A DNA stretch of 64,000 nt from JAJPHW01 sp963771505 (GCA_963771505.1 CAVYTO010000003.1:82420-146419), one strand, 5' to 3'. Shown: positions 26,995-36,251, counted from the stretch's first letter. The notes: generated by a model not told the origin, from the sequence alone. Numbers and translations: made by a program.

Positions 26995-27774
26995 ATGACT
27001 AAATGGCGGTTCGGCAGCGTTGTCCTTGGAATTCTCTTTCTTTCTCTAGCCGCGGTGGCGCAGAGCACCGATCAGAGCCGCGAATTTCACTGGAAAGGGC
27101 ATCTGCCTGCCGAAGGCGTGGTCATCGTTAAGAATGTCAGCGGCAACATCGAAGCCGACTCAGCTTCCGGCGACGAAATCGAAGTGACCGCCGAAAAATC
27201 CGGCGACCACGCCGAGGAAGCGCGAATACAGATGATCCAATCCGGCGACAGCGTCACATTTTGCGCCGTCCTTCCCGGATGGTTCAACGATCGTTGCGAG
27301 AGCGACCACTCCATGCTTCATCACAACGAGGGACGAAAGGTGCGCTTCACAATCCATGTTCCTGAAAACCTCCGGTTCACGGGCGAGAACGTCAACGGCG
27401 ACGTCATTGCCGAAAACCTGGGCCGCTTCGTCAAAGCTGACTCTGTCAATGGCAAGATTCGGGTTTCTACCAAGTCCTGGGCGGAAGTCTCTTCCGTCAA
27501 CGGCAGCCTGCAAGCGAAGATGGGGCGCGCCGATTGGTCTGGCACGTTGAAGCTTTCCACCGTGAATGGATCAATCGAGCTTGAACTTCCCAGCGACGCC
27601 AATACCGATGTGAACTTCAAATCCGTCAATGGACGTTTACGCACTGAGTTTCCCATCAATGTCGAAGGCACTCTCGGCGGGCGCATGGTCAAAGGACAGA
27701 TCGGCACCGGTGGCCGCGAGTTGGTCATCGATACCGTAAATGGCGGCTGCGAGATCCGCCGCGCGGGACTTTGA
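26995..27774 (+). CDS. Secreted DUF4097-type beta-helix protein
   Basis: A signal peptide (about 1-22, ending AVAQ) is followed by short repeated strands typical of DUF4097 adhesin-like proteins. Examples are VNGDVIAENLG, VNGKIRVST, VNGSLQAKMG, VNGSIELELPS and VNGRLRTEFP, each about 20 residues apart. The regular VNG steps suggest a right-handed beta-helix in the periplasm or on the surface. Two Cys residues in FCAVLPGWFNDRCESD may form a disulphide. The function is unknown. The next gene (UdgX) starts about 100 bases later. Confidence 0.85.
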   Translation: MTKWRFGSVVLGILFLSLAAVAQSTDQSREFHWKGHLPAEGVVIVKNVSGNIEADSASGDEIEVTAEKSGDHAEEARIQMIQSGDSVTFCAVLPGWFNDRCESDHSMLHHNEGRKVRFTIHVPENLRFTGENVNGDVIAENLGRFVKADSVNGKIRVSTKSWAEVSSVNGSLQAKMGRADWSGTLKLSTVNGSIELELPSDANTDVNFKSVNGRLRTEFPINVEGTLGGRMVKGQIGTGGRELVIDTVNGGCEIRRAGL

Positions 27775-27872
27775 TCAAAATTTGATTGTCGGCGCTTCGA
27801 GAAGTCTCTCGACTGCATCTCAAGGCACTCACATTTCAACCCGGACTTGCGACCGGGTTCAAGGAGTGCAAA

Positions 27873-28508
27873 GTGAGCACCGGCGAACTCTTCCCCGACG
27901 AATCCGCGATTGGCGAATTTTCATCCCTCTCGTCCGCGCGCGAATCAGCCGGCGACTGCAAACGCTGTGACCTCTGGAAGAACGCTACCCAGACTGTATT
28001 CGGTCAAGGCCCAGCCAAAGCCTCTGTCATGCTTATTGGCGAACAGCCGGGAGACATGGAAGATCGCGCTGGCCAGCCTTTCGTCGGACCGGCAGGAAAG
28101 TTGCTGGACGAAGCTCTGGTCGCGAGCGGCATTGACCGCAGCAAAGTCTACGTGACCAACGTCGTGAAACATTTCAAGTGGACGCCGGCTCCGCGTGGCA
28201 AGCGCCGCATCCACGAGAAGCCCAAACAGCCTGAAATTCATGCTTGCCGTGTTTGGCTCGATGCGGAGTTGGATCTGGTAAAACCTAAAGTTCTGGTATG
28301 CCTCGGCGCGACCGCAGCTCAGGCTTTGTTGGGAAAATCATTTAGCGTCACACGCGACCGTGGAAAGCTGGTGGAATCCGATCTCGCGGACAAGGTTTTG
28401 GCGACCGTGCATCCGTCGTCAATCCTGAGAGCGGTCGACGAAGAATCCCGCCAGAATCAATTCAATGCATTCGTCGAAGACCTGAAGAAAATCGCCAGCT
28501 TGATTTGA
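27873..28508 (+). CDS. udgX: UdgX family uracil-DNA binding/glycosylase protein
   Basis: This is a family 4-like uracil-DNA glycosylase of the UdgX type. The GTG at 27873 is chosen because AAGGAG lies six bases upstream, giving 211 residues. Motif GEQPGDMED (56-64) corresponds to the UdgX form of the water-activating loop. The R-loop KRRIH at 110-114 carries His114, the residue that in UdgX captures the excised sugar and locks the protein onto DNA. Cys29 and Cys32 plus two later Cys suit the 4Fe-4S cluster. HPSSILR forms the final loop. It acts on uracil in DNA as a single-turnover enzyme, a role known from mycobacterial UdgX. Confidence 0.94.
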   Translation: MSTGELFPDESAIGEFSSLSSARESAGDCKRCDLWKNATQTVFGQGPAKASVMLIGEQPGDMEDRAGQPFVGPAGKLLDEALVASGIDRSKVYVTNVVKHFKWTPAPRGKRRIHEKPKQPEIHACRVWLDAELDLVKPKVLVCLGATAAQALLGKSFSVTRDRGKLVESDLADKVLATVHPSSILRAVDEESRQNQFNAFVEDLKKIASLI

Positions 28509-28547
28509 TCAAGAAACGTAGTTTCGCCTAAACACATATTCACGGCG

Positions 28548-30161
28548 TTAAAACCCGCCGAACCGAAAGCGGCTGAAACGAAGGCGTTCATTTTCTCGCA
28601 CCAGCGCTTTGCCGCGCCCTTTCAAGAGATCCTGAAGGCCGATCGCGCCCACAATTTGTTGGTTTTCTCGATTGACCACTTTCAGATTGCCAACGCCTTC
28701 CGCGGCCATCAACTCGGCCGCACTGCGGCAGGTTTCGTCCTCGTAGATAAATGGGCCCGTCGACTTGTCGTGGCTCACTGAAACAGCCGACTGATCGCTC
28801 GGCAGCATCAGGTCCCTCACGATCACAATCTCTAGTGGATCTACGCCATACTCGCGCGTAAGGTGATAGCCGCGACGGCTCAGCTTCTCCGTCAAAATGG
28901 ACCGCGGCATGAGCAATGCAGTCACAAGATATGCGCCAACACACCCTAAAGTGAGCGGCACCAAAGCCGGAAGACAGTGGGTAACTTCCAGGCTGAATAG
29001 AATCGCGGTCAATGGAACACCGAGCGATCCCGCCAGCATGGATCCCATCCCCACCAGAGCCCAGAACGCCTGATGTTCCGGGGAGGTGTGCGCAACGTGC
29101 GCGGCAAGAGCGCCAACCGATCCACCGATCATCAGTAGCGGCGCCAGGACGCCGCCTGAAGTTCCCGATCCCAACGAGAACGCCCACATCAACGACTTCG
29201 CGACGAGAATGCCCACGATAAGTGAAATGGGCGCGCTCCCGCGAAGCAACTCAGCTATGTTGTCGTAACCAACGCCCAACCCGCGTGGGAAAAATACGCC
29301 TCCAATACCGATTCCAATTCCGCCGATCGCAGGCCACCACATCCAGTGCAGCGGCAACCTCTCAAACGAATCTTCAAATGCATACATAAGCCGGCTCATG
29401 CCGGACGCGACCAATCCCACGACTGCTCCAAGCAGCAGCGCGAGAACGGCAACTGAGGCCCGGTCCCAATCGCCGAGCACCGGCATGTGAAAGATCGGCC
29501 CATGGCCGAGAATGTATCCTCGCAGAATCGCGGCCGCAGCGCTCGCAATCGCCACCGGCACCAGACTTCGCGGACGCAGCTCAAACAAGAGGAGTTCGAC
29601 GGCCAGAAGTATTGCGGCCACAGGCGTCGCAAATGTTGCGGACATTCCCGCTGCGGCTCCGGCGACCAGCAACGTGGTTCTCTCAGCGTCAGAGAGTTTG
29701 ATCCATTGGGCAATTAGAGATCCGAGCGCGCCGCCGCTCATGATGATTGGGCCTTCCGCGCCGAACGGGCCGCCGGACCCGATCGCAATCGCCGCGGAAA
29801 TAGGTTTGAGTATTGCGATCTTCGGCTCGACTTGCGCGCGATTCAACAGAATCGCTTCAATCGCTTCCGGGATCCCGTGTCCCCTGATCTTTTCCGACCC
29901 GAAACGAGACATCAATCCGACAATCAGGCCGCCCATCACTGGAATCATGACCATCCAATGTCCGAGCGGGCTTCCGCCCGGAGAAACAGCCTGGAAACTG
30001 AACCGGTGGTAATAGAAAACATTGGTCGATAACGCAATCAACCGCAGCAGCGCGTACGCAAGAAAGGTGGCTCCGATCCCAATAACTAGCGACACGCTGG
30101 AAAGCAGCCACACACGGCGATCCACTGTGAAATCGCGCAGAACTGACGGCCTAGATTCCAT
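28548..30161 (-). CDS. ClC family chloride channel/transporter with C-terminal CBS region
   Basis: The eighteen-helix ClC core is recognisable. It has the selectivity motifs GHGIPEA (94-100) and GSGGPFGAEGP (128-138, with the gating Glu at 136) and the GSGTSGGVLAPLL helix. The C-terminal 110 residues form a degenerate CBS pair (VRDLMLPSDQ, ICRS-like EDETCRSAAELMAAEGVGNL). The first 11 bases overlap the 3' end of the marR-type gene upstream, so both are translated from one message and the regulator probably controls Cl- exchange or acid response. The protein should be a homodimer in the inner membrane. Confidence 0.94.
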   Translation of the reverse strand: MESRPSVLRDFTVDRRVWLLSSVSLVIGIGATFLAYALLRLIALSTNVFYYHRFSFQAVSPGGSPLGHWMVMIPVMGGLIVGLMSRFGSEKIRGHGIPEAIEAILLNRAQVEPKIAILKPISAAIAIGSGGPFGAEGPIIMSGGALGSLIAQWIKLSDAERTTLLVAGAAAGMSATFATPVAAILLAVELLLFELRPRSLVPVAIASAAAAILRGYILGHGPIFHMPVLGDWDRASVAVLALLLGAVVGLVASGMSRLMYAFEDSFERLPLHWMWWPAIGGIGIGIGGVFFPRGLGVGYDNIAELLRGSAPISLIVGILVAKSLMWAFSLGSGTSGGVLAPLLMIGGSVGALAAHVAHTSPEHQAFWALVGMGSMLAGSLGVPLTAILFSLEVTHCLPALVPLTLGCVGAYLVTALLMPRSILTEKLSRRGYHLTREYGVDPLEIVIVRDLMLPSDQSAVSVSHDKSTGPFIYEDETCRSAAELMAAEGVGNLKVVNRENQQIVGAIGLQDLLKGRGKALVRENERLRFSRFRFGGF

Positions 30162-30618
30162 AGCCCTTCACTGTTGTTCGACGCAGGCCAGGGCTTGCAG
30201 TGGTGATGCGGGCCAAGGTTCGAATCAGTCGCGGGGCCAGTACGTTTAACTCCCGAGCATGCGCAACCGACAGCGATTCCAGCATGCGCTCTCCTTTGGC
30301 CGTCAGGCGCAAAATAATGTACCGCCGGTCTTTATCCGAGTGTTCGCGTTTCAATAGCCCAATTTCCTGGCACCGATTGCTCAACTCGACGACGGTGTTG
30401 TGACGCAAACCAAGCCGCTCAGCCGCGTAGCCAACCGTCGGCGCGACACCGGCGGGAACTCCGGCGATTTGCAGCAGAAGCTGGTGCTGCTGTGGCTGGA
30501 TTTCATGCCTCTCGGCTTCACTCTCGCTGAAGTGAAGGAAGAGCCGAAGCTGGTGGCGGAATTCAGCTAGCCCCTGGAGCCACTCATTCGCCGCCCCTCC
30601 TTTTTTGGATTTAGCCAT
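30151..30618 (-). CDS. MarR family transcriptional regulator
   Basis: This 155-residue winged-helix regulator has its recognition helix in AAERLGLRHNTVVELSNRCQEIGL, followed by the wing sequence REHSDKDRRYIILRLTAKGE. The typical dimerising helices lie at both ends. A perfect 21-base palindrome sits just before its ATG. This fits autorepression relieved by a ligand or by anions, as is common for this family. The gene overlaps the ClC gene by 11 bases, so ClC is the obvious target. A poly-Lys N-terminus (MAKSKKGG) precedes the helices. Confidence 0.93.
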   Translation of the reverse strand: MAKSKKGGAANEWLQGLAEFRHQLRLFLHFSESEAERHEIQPQQHQLLLQIAGVPAGVAPTVGYAAERLGLRHNTVVELSNRCQEIGLLKREHSDKDRRYIILRLTAKGERMLESLSVAHARELNVLAPRLIRTLARITTASPGLRRTTVKGYGI

Positions 30619-30623
30619 GTTTT

Positions 30624-30644
30624 ATATATCGTAATACGATATAT
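30624..30644. promoter_or_regulatory. Palindromic operator upstream of marR-ClC
   Basis: A perfect 21-base palindrome has arms ATATATCGTA and TACGATATAT around one central A. It ends six bases before the marR ATG and would overlap the promoter or leader. The position and symmetry are those of a MarR dimer site, so autoregulation is likely. Confidence 0.8.
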
Positions 30645-30679
30645 TATCACAAGTATTACCCTCGACTAGCGATTTGAGG

Positions 30680-31267
30680 TTAGTTCTGCCGACCCTCGTA
30701 GGCGGTGATGTCAGCTTCGTGTTGCAACGTCAGGCTGATTTCGTCCAGACCTTCCAGCAAGCAATGCCTTCTGAAATCCTCGATGGGGAAAGGGATGTGC
30801 AGTCCGTGCGCGTCTGATAGTTTACGTCCGGCGAGATCGATTGTAATCCCGTAACCGTTCGTTTTCTCCGCGTTCAGAACGAGATTCTCGCACTGGCTTT
30901 CTTCGAGGGTTACGGTTAGCACACCGTTCTTCATACAGTTATTGGCGAAGATGTCGGCGAAGGACGGCGCAATGACCGCCCGGAAACCAAAGTCCTCCAA
31001 TGCCCATACCGCATGCTCACGAGACGATCCGCAGCCAAAATTCTTCCCGGCCAGCAGAACTCCGGCATCTGCGTACCTGGGGTCGTTTAGTACAAACGTT
31101 GGATCAATCTGTCCATCGCTCGATCTTCGCCAATCGTGAAAGAGAAACTCGCCGAACCCAGTGCGTTCGACGCGCTTCAAGAATTGCTTTGGAATGATCT
31201 GGTCGGTGTCGATATTCGCCCGGTAGAGCGGGGCGACGATTCCTGTATGGATGCGAAAAGGCTTCAT
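30680..31267 (-). CDS. leuD: 3-isopropylmalate dehydratase small subunit
   Basis: It is the small subunit of isopropylmalate isomerase in leucine biosynthesis. The 195-residue swivel domain has the family signature FGCGSSREHAVWAL and the DTDQIIPKQFLK start region. It begins nine bases after leuC on the same strand and closes the leuA-B-C-D operon. It joins LeuC to convert 2- to 3-isopropylmalate in the cytoplasm. The length is normal for bacterial LeuD. Confidence 0.97.
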   Translation of the reverse strand: MKPFRIHTGIVAPLYRANIDTDQIIPKQFLKRVERTGFGEFLFHDWRRSSDGQIDPTFVLNDPRYADAGVLLAGKNFGCGSSREHAVWALEDFGFRAVIAPSFADIFANNCMKNGVLTVTLEESQCENLVLNAEKTNGYGITIDLAGRKLSDAHGLHIPFPIEDFRRHCLLEGLDEISLTLQHEADITAYEGRQN

Positions 31268-31276
31268 GAATTTCTT

Positions 31277-32695
31277 TCAGCGAAACTGCCAGTTGCGCAC
31301 ATCGGTAAAGTGGCCGGTGATTGCCGCCGCCGCCGCCATGACTGGACTCACCAGGTGTGTGCGCCCACCGCGCCCCTGGCGGCCTTCGAAATTACGATTG
31401 CTGGTGGATGCGCATCGTTCCCCCGGTTGCAAAATGTCGGGATTCATCCCCAAGCACATCGAGCATCCCGATTCGCGCCATTCAAATCCGGAATCTTTGA
31501 ATATCTGATGCAGACCCTCCTCTTCTGCAATGCGCTTCACCACCTGTGAACCCGGTACCACCATCGCGCGGACCGAGCCAGCCACCCGATATCCCTTGGC
31601 TACACGTGCAGCCGCGCGCAAATCTTCCAGCCGGGAATTTGTGCACGAACCGATGAACACGCGATCAACTGGAATCTCTTCCATCCGCGTGCCGGACTCA
31701 AGCCCCATATATTCCAACATTCGCGCTGCGGATTCGCGGTCGATTTTGAGGTCGCGGATCTCAGGAACACTTCCATCAACCGGTACAACCATCCCGGGAT
31801 TCGTTCCCCACGTAACGAATGGCGCCATGCACGACGCATCAAGCGGGATCCGCATGTCATATTGCGCGGCCGGGTCGGATGCGAGACCATTCCACCGGTT
31901 AACCGCTTCTTCCCACTCGATTCCCGCAGGTGCGAAACGCCGTCCTTTTAGATAAGCGAATGTCGTCTCGTCCGGCGCGAGCATTGCGGCTTTGGCTCCT
32001 GCCTCGATGCTCATGTTGCACAACGTCATGCGCCCTTCCATCGAGAGTGCGCGCGCCGCATTTCCGGCATACTCGATGACGTGCCCGGTGGCGCCATCGG
32101 TCCCGATCTGCCGGATCACGCCTAGCGCCAAATCCTTCGCACTCACCCCTTCGGCGAGAGTTCCGCCGATCTCGATCAGCATCGTCTTGGGCTTGCGCTG
32201 AGTCAGGCACTGGGTCGCCAAAACGTGCTCGACCTCCGAGGTCCCGATGCCGAACGCCAGTGCTCCGAACGCGCCATGCGTACTGGTATGGCTGTCGCCG
32301 CAGACAATCGTCATGCCCGGCTGCGTGAGCCCCAATTCCGGCCCGATGACATGCACAATCCCTTGGTCGGGCGAGTCGACGTCATACAACTGGATACCGG
32401 AGTCTTTGCAATTCTGCTGAAGGCATTGAATCTGCCGTGCCGCGATCGGGTCGGTGATCGGCGTGCCTCGCGGTTCCGTCGGAATATTGTGGTCCACCGT
32501 CGCAACCGTTTTGCGCGGCTGCCGGACGCGGCGGTTAGCGGCCCTCAACCCATCAAAAGCCTGTGGCGAAGTGACCTCATGGACAAGATGCAGATCAATA
32601 TAAAGAAGCGCCTGTCCGTCGCTCTCGCGAACAACGTGCGCGTCCCAAATCTTGTCGATAATCGAAAGCTTCCCCCCGGTCAGGCTCTCATTCAT
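31277..32695 (-). CDS. leuC: 3-isopropylmalate dehydratase large subunit
   Basis: This is the catalytic 4Fe-4S subunit of isopropylmalate isomerase. Cluster ligands are visible in FIGSCTNSR and in SGCSMCLGMNPD. The CGDSHTSTHGAFG motif and the substrate loop are complete, and the 472 residues are the usual length. It overlaps leuB by eight bases and is followed by leuD after nine, so the pathway genes are coupled. It works with LeuD. Confidence 0.98.
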   Translation of the reverse strand: MNESLTGGKLSIIDKIWDAHVVRESDGQALLYIDLHLVHEVTSPQAFDGLRAANRRVRQPRKTVATVDHNIPTEPRGTPITDPIAARQIQCLQQNCKDSGIQLYDVDSPDQGIVHVIGPELGLTQPGMTIVCGDSHTSTHGAFGALAFGIGTSEVEHVLATQCLTQRKPKTMLIEIGGTLAEGVSAKDLALGVIRQIGTDGATGHVIEYAGNAARALSMEGRMTLCNMSIEAGAKAAMLAPDETTFAYLKGRRFAPAGIEWEEAVNRWNGLASDPAAQYDMRIPLDASCMAPFVTWGTNPGMVVPVDGSVPEIRDLKIDRESAARMLEYMGLESGTRMEEIPVDRVFIGSCTNSRLEDLRAAARVAKGYRVAGSVRAMVVPGSQVVKRIAEEEGLHQIFKDSGFEWRESGCSMCLGMNPDILQPGERCASTSNRNFEGRQGRGGRTHLVSPVMAAAAAITGHFTDVRNWQFR

Positions 32696-33794
32696 TGGCC
32701 GTCACCAGGGACGCAGCATTGACACGTTCGATTTCCGCGGCGATCTTGTTTCCCATTTCGTTGGTCGAAATGACAGGCAAGCCATTCTCTTGCAGATCAC
32801 GCGTTCGGTGTCCGGCGTTCAGTGCGGCAGCCACTCCCTGTTCCACGCAAGCCGCCTCCGCTTCCAGATGAAATGAATATCGCAACATCATCGCCACCGA
32901 CAAAATCGTTCCAATAGGATTCGCAATGCCCTTGCCTGCAATGTCAGGAGCGCTCCCGTGGATCGGCTCGTACAGCCAGACTTTGCCGCCGCCACTCGCA
33001 GAAGGCAACATTCCGATGGATCCTACGATCGCGCCCGCTTCGTCCGACAGAATGTCGCCAAACATATTTTCAGTGAGAACAACATCGAAAGTCGCAGGCC
33101 GGGAAACCAGCGCCATCGCAGCGGAGTCGACATACATATGCTCAAGCTGCACTTGCGGATAGTCCTCTGCCATTCGCGTAACCACTTCTCGCCATAGCCG
33201 TGAGCAGTCAAGCACGTTGGCCTTATCGACCGATGTCACTTTTCTTCGCCGCCCCATCGCCGCATCGAACGCCACGCGCGTGATGCGTTCGATTTCAGGT
33301 TCGCTGTATTGCATGGTGTCGACCGCCGCGCGGCGGCCATTGCGGATTGACGTCGCGCGGGGTTCGCCGAAATAAAGTCCACCCAGGAGCTCGCGCACGA
33401 TCAGCATGTCGGTGCCATGCACAAGTTCAGGGCGGAGCGGTGAGCATTTCTCCAAGCCTGGAAAGCAAATCGCGGGACGCAAATTTGCGTAAGCCCCCAA
33501 TTCAGTTCGCAAGCGCAACAATCCTTTTTCCGGCCGCTGATGCACCGGCAACTGGTCAAACGCCGGGCCGCCCACAGCCCCGAGCAGCACAGCATTCGCC
33601 GCAAGGCAGGCAGTCTGCGTGTCTTTCGGCAACGGATCGCCGACGCTCGTCGCCGCTGCCCCGCCGATCTCGCAGGTGGTCAAGTTCAGATCATGCCCAA
33701 AGGAAGCAGCAACGCTTTTTAGAACATTGACCGCCGCAGCGGTCACTTCGGGGCCGACGCCGTCGCCGGGCAAGATCACAATGTTGAGAAGCAT
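32688..33794 (-). CDS. leuB: 3-isopropylmalate dehydrogenase
   Basis: It oxidatively decarboxylates 3-isopropylmalate with NAD. The 368-residue protein has the GDGVGPEVT start, ELLGGLYFG, the catalytic Tyr/Lys region (DTMQYSEPEIER and SVDKANVL), Asp ligands in LTENMFGDILSDEA, and the NAD loop HGSAPDIAGKGIANP. It lies between leuA (54 bases away) and leuC (8-base overlap) and is a normal member of the operon. Confidence 0.98.
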   Translation of the reverse strand: MLLNIVILPGDGVGPEVTAAAVNVLKSVAASFGHDLNLTTCEIGGAAATSVGDPLPKDTQTACLAANAVLLGAVGGPAFDQLPVHQRPEKGLLRLRTELGAYANLRPAICFPGLEKCSPLRPELVHGTDMLIVRELLGGLYFGEPRATSIRNGRRAAVDTMQYSEPEIERITRVAFDAAMGRRRKVTSVDKANVLDCSRLWREVVTRMAEDYPQVQLEHMYVDSAAMALVSRPATFDVVLTENMFGDILSDEAGAIVGSIGMLPSASGGGKVWLYEPIHGSAPDIAGKGIANPIGTILSVAMMLRYSFHLEAEAACVEQGVAAALNAGHRTRDLQENGLPVISTNEMGNKIAAEIERVNAASLVTANE

Positions 33795-33848
33795 ACGAAT
33801 TTTGTATTTCAGACAATCGCGGGGATTGATCGCGTAGTGACGCGAGAT

Positions 33849-35183
33849 CTATACGCCCCACAAGTAATCTTCCGGCTGTTTGGAGTGTTCCGCAGCAGGG
33901 ATAAACGTAGCCGCCGGCCGTTTCACGCCGGAGGTTTCTATTGTTCGCCGATGCCGCCCGTTCGAGGTCGGGCCAGCAGACGCGGCCATGGCCTGCATCC
34001 GCGGTTTCGCAACCGTCTCCATCGACGGTCGCTCGCCTCGCTTTCGCACCAACTGCAAAAGATGATCGTCATCAATCTGTTTGACCTCGTCCGCCAACAA
34101 CACAAACCGCTTATAGACTTCGTCTAATTGTGATCGATCAAACTCCATCCCGAGTTGCTCATATCGCTTGCCCAGCGCGTGCCGTCCAGAATGTTTGCCC
34201 AGTACGATGGACGAATCCGGCACGCCCACCGATTGCGGCGTCATGATTTCGTAGGTCAGAGGATTCTTCAAGACTCCATCCTGATGAATTCCGGCCTCGT
34301 GCGCGAAGGCATTGCGGCCGATGATCGCTTTGTTGGGCTGCACCTCTACTCCGGTGATTTCAGATAGCAACTGGCTCGTCGGGTACAGATGTTCGCCCGC
34401 GATCCCGGTTTCGTAGGCATATTGGTCGGCGCGCACGCGCATCGCCATCACTACCTCTTCGAGCGACGCATTGCCTGCGCGCTCACCAATCCCGTTGATC
34501 GTGCATTCGACTTGCTGTGCGCCCGCGGCCACCCCCGCCAAAGAATTCGCGACCGCGAGCCCGAGATCGTTGTGGCAATGAGTCGAGATCGTCACTCCAT
34601 TGACGCCGAATCTGGCGTTAACTTGAGCAATCAACGCGCCATATTCTGCCGGCGTGGTGTAGCCAACTGTGTCGGGGATATTCAACGTCGTGGCTCCCGC
34701 TTCCACCACCGCGGCCAGTACGTCGAAAAGAAACCCGTAATCGGAACGCGTGGCGTCTTCGGGCGAGAACTCCACATCGGCGCAGTGGTTTCGCGCCAGA
34801 CTCACCGCCATGGTCGCCCGTTCCAGGCATTGGTCGTGGGTGATTCGCAATTTATGTTTCAAATGAATTTCTGACGTGGCTAAGAAGACATGAATACGGC
34901 CGCGCGCCGCACCTCGCAGCGCCAGACTCGCCCGTTCCACATCCATCTCGCAGGCTCGCGCCAGCGCTGCGATGACCGGACGCCGCACCTCAGCCGCCAC
35001 CGCCTGCACTCCCGCAAAATCGCCTTCCGAAGCAATCGGGAATCCGGCCTCGATTACGTCGACTCCGAGCCGGTCGAGTTGTTTCGCCAGCCGAACTTTC
35101 TCCCCCACATGCATGCTGCAGCCGGGGGACTGTTCGCCATCCCGCAAAGTTGTGTCAAAAATCCTGATTGGCGTGCGTTCCAT
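33849..35183 (-). CDS. leuA: 2-isopropylmalate synthase lacking the usual C-terminal regulatory domain
   Basis: It condenses 2-ketoisovalerate with acetyl-CoA, the first committed step of leucine synthesis. The catalytic TIM barrel is complete, with FDTTLRDGEQSPG, the metal His pair in STHCHNDLGLAVAN and NGIGERAGNASLEEVV. The linker region runs to about residue 385 (LADEVKQIDDDHLLQLV). The allosteric leucine-binding domain of about 120 residues is absent. The last 55 residues are low-complexity and basic, giving 444 instead of about 510 residues. It may be insensitive to leucine, or a homocitrate/citramalate-type relative. The leu context favours LeuA. Confidence 0.93.
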   Translation of the reverse strand: MERTPIRIFDTTLRDGEQSPGCSMHVGEKVRLAKQLDRLGVDVIEAGFPIASEGDFAGVQAVAAEVRRPVIAALARACEMDVERASLALRGAARGRIHVFLATSEIHLKHKLRITHDQCLERATMAVSLARNHCADVEFSPEDATRSDYGFLFDVLAAVVEAGATTLNIPDTVGYTTPAEYGALIAQVNARFGVNGVTISTHCHNDLGLAVANSLAGVAAGAQQVECTINGIGERAGNASLEEVVMAMRVRADQYAYETGIAGEHLYPTSQLLSEITGVEVQPNKAIIGRNAFAHEAGIHQDGVLKNPLTYEIMTPQSVGVPDSSIVLGKHSGRHALGKRYEQLGMEFDRSQLDEVYKRFVLLADEVKQIDDDHLLQLVRKRGERPSMETVAKPRMQAMAASAGPTSNGRHRRTIETSGVKRPAATFIPAAEHSKQPEDYLWGV

Positions 35184-35247
35184 CTTTCACCTTTCCTGAT
35201 GTTCGAACGGCAATCGTAGCCAGTCTGGACAGGATAAGTAAAGATGA

Positions 35248-35267
35248 TAATAATTGCGTTAGTATTA
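35248..35267. promoter_or_regulatory. Candidate LysR-type binding box between leuA and the LysR gene
   Basis: The arms TAATA and TATTA are separated by ten bases in the short divergent promoter region, and a nearby AGTATTAGTATT repeats part of the motif. The AT-rich dyad and its place suit a LysR site. The match is weak. Confidence 0.35.
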
Positions 35268-35330
35268 GTATTGCTACATCTCGCCTGCGCAGCTTATGGG
35301 CCAAGTAGTCTTTCTAAAGGACTGGTAACG

Positions 35331-36248
35331 ATGGAACTCTCGCAATTGGAAGTTTTCTTGACGGTGGCTCGAGAACGAAAATTCTCGCGCGCAGCCGAAA
35401 AGCTGCATCGCACTCAATCCGCAGTTAGCCAGACCGTGCACAAGCTGGAAGGTGAAATTGGCCAGCTATTATTCGATCGCTCGTCGCGAGATGGCATCCT
35501 CACCGACGCCGGCCGCGAACTCCAGATCTACGCGGAAAGATTGCTGAACCTGCGGCGGGACGCCGAATCCGCGCTTGTCGAGGTAAAAGAACTTCATAAA
35601 GGAAAGCTGACCATCGCGGCCAACGAGTTGACTGCTCTTTATCTATTGCCGGTCCTGGCGGAATTCCGCCGCTTGCATCCCATGATTCGCATCACAGTGC
35701 AACGCTCGCTCGGCAGCGAAATGCCCAACGATGTTTTGGGTCACAAGGCAGAGCTGGGCGTCCTCACTTACAACCCGCGCGACCCTCAGCTGTCGTCGAT
35801 CGTGCTTTATCGCGATGAGTTAACGTTCGTGGTTCCGCCGACCCATCCTCTCGCGTCATCCCGCCAGGTCAGCATTCGCCAGCTGGGTGCGGAATCGTTT
35901 GTGGCGCACAATGTGGCTTCGCCCTACCGTGACAAAGTGATTCAGGCTTTCAAACGGCACAAGACGCCGCTGCATATGGATATCGAACTGCCCACGCTCC
36001 AGGCGATCAAGCGTTTCGTCGCCATGGGCAACGGGGTGGCGCTGGTACCGCAGATGAGTGTGGAGAATGAAATTCAGCGCGGCGAACTCATCCGCATTGT
36101 CGTGCGCGAACTGAAGCTACAGCGAAAACTCCGGCTCATCCATCGCAAATCTGCGAGCCTTTCCAACGCAGCTCGCGCATTCTTAAAAGTTACGGAAAAT
36201 ATGGCCCGAGACCGTAGCGGCCGCTACCGCTTCCAGCGGGAGCATTGA
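35331..36248 (+). CDS. LysR family transcriptional regulator
   Basis: The ATG at 35331 (MELSQLEVFLTV) is preferred over the longer frame, which would add a hydrophobic, unlikely N-terminus. AAAGGA lies upstream. The helix-turn-helix is KFSRAAEKLHRTQSAVSQTVHKLE (residues about 17-40). The periplasmic-binding-like effector domain follows (about 90-295). It is divergent from leuA and shares its 147-base promoter region, so control of the leucine operon by a pathway intermediate is likely. That role is inferred from position. Confidence 0.93.
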   Translation: MELSQLEVFLTVARERKFSRAAEKLHRTQSAVSQTVHKLEGEIGQLLFDRSSRDGILTDAGRELQIYAERLLNLRRDAESALVEVKELHKGKLTIAANELTALYLLPVLAEFRRLHPMIRITVQRSLGSEMPNDVLGHKAELGVLTYNPRDPQLSSIVLYRDELTFVVPPTHPLASSRQVSIRQLGAESFVAHNVASPYRDKVIQAFKRHKTPLHMDIELPTLQAIKRFVAMGNGVALVPQMSVENEIQRGELIRIVVRELKLQRKLRLIHRKSASLSNAARAFLKVTENMARDRSGRYRFQREH

Positions 36249-36251
36249 GGC

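Noticed and set aside
35184..35330. Leucine leader peptide or T-box upstream of leuA
   Set aside because: The gap is only 147 bases. No Leu-codon run or T-box sequence is visible, and a LysR regulator already offers control.
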